From JACZST01 sp964195155 (lineage in GTDB: Bacteria; Actinomycetota; Acidimicrobiia; Spongiisociales; UBA5794), in the NCBI GenBank assembly GCA_964195155.1, contig CAXMOP010000079.1, forward strand, positions 15,305-79,304: a DNA stretch of 64,000 nucleotides, given 5' to 3'. The position numbers and the translations under genes were made by a program. The notes beneath the pieces were generated by a model. That model made no database searches. It saw nothing but the letters and a program-made list of their open reading frames with translations, and was not told the DNA's origin. Shown piece by piece: positions 63,746-64,000 of this stretch. The first letter of the stretch is position 1; each line of letters begins with the position of its first letter.

Positions 63746-64000
63746 GAACGACAAGACCCGAGCCGTTCCTCGCCTCCCCCCTCAGGGGAGGTGCCGCGCG
63801 ACTCTTTGCCTCCCCCTTAGAGGAGGTGCCGAGCGTCAGCAAGGCGGAGGGGGTCAAAGCGTCGTCGCGACCACGCCTCGACCCCCCTCCCCGCCTGCGG
63901 TGGGAACACCACCCCGCGGGTGGAGAAACAGGGGGAAGAAACGAAGATTTCGCTCTCGACGACACCGAGAAACGCACGATCGCGAAATGCGAGACCTTGA
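63746..64000. other. Downstream region with family B REP element
   Basis: No gene is supported. CTCCCCCCTCAGGGGAGG (63774-63791) and CTCCCCCTTAGAGGAGG (63811-63827) are hairpins. About 63800-63895 is family B in the orientation opposite to 37990-38090. 63923-63948 holds the GAGAAACAGGGGG motif also at 715-740. Together they may terminate the pur operon. Confidence 0.6.

Noticed and set aside
63606..63977. 123-codon minus-strand frame at the right end
   Set aside because: It runs antisense through the end of purL and the REP element, and has no ribosome binding site or domain.

Overview
This is a high-GC, gene-dense chromosomal segment from an actinobacterium. DUF222/13E12 HNH nuclease, F420-type luciferase-like oxidoreductase, DUF427, split PntA and PurS/PurQ/PurL all fit that phylum. 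Many GTG starts and ATGA/GTGA gene overlaps fit too. A deep-branching class such as Acidimicrobiia is plausible but cannot be proved from the window. No tRNA, rRNA, CRISPR, prophage or transposase gene was seen.

Layout. 1-5.9 kb: C-terminal piece of a TPR regulator, DUF2269 membrane protein, archaeal-type S-adenosylmethionine synthetase, nitroreductase and a three-gene NAD(P) transhydrogenase. 6.0-10.4 kb: four overlapping oligopeptide-type ABC permease genes that form a duplicated B-C pair. 10.4-16.6 kb: ArsR-SRPBCC regulator with operator, DapA-like aldolase plus 6-phosphogluconate dehydrogenase, M1 lipoprotein peptidase, luciferase-like oxidoreductase. 16.7-26.6 kb: metallo-beta-lactamase-fold hydrolase, queG, phosphoesterase, methyltransferase, SRPBCC-ArsA pair, beta-propeller lipoprotein, ROK kinase. 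26.8-31.6 kb: aminotransferase, an internally deleted adenylate-cyclase regulator, a hydrolase with no start codon for its first strand, and an HNH nuclease under a perfect SOS box. 31.7-36 kb: fabD-fabH-acpP-type fatty acid operon. 36-46 kb: membrane proteins, phosphatase, histidine kinase, oxoamine synthase, and a PadR / HAAS-NfeD / stomatin membrane-homeostasis operon with DUF4230 divergent. 46-52.6 kb: lgt, M20 amidohydrolase, P-type Ca2+ ATPase, MarR with twin operators. 55.4-63.7 kb: purA-D-E-B-C-S-Q-L.

The most striking region is 52.6-54.6 kb. A CcdA-type thiol transporter and a rhodanese-CBS protein are interrupted by in-frame TGA codons, one and two respectively. All three fall where a redox or catalytic cysteine is expected, the reading frame continues with family-like sequence, and each site is followed by a hairpin that fits the bacterial SECIS pattern. 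They look like an undescribed pair of selenoproteins (Cys62/Sec188; Sec64/Sec69). The pair is bracketed by two copies of a 115-bp palindromic repeat.

Intergenic DNA is unusually rich in dispersed repeats. Family A is the 115-bp palindrome (four copies), whose ends supply stop codons to neighbouring genes. Family B is a GGGGGAG-type REP. Family C is a roughly 55-bp element present twice. Family D is degenerate ACTCGCGACTC/GTCGTCAGTC runs that intrude into the ends of lgt and purE.
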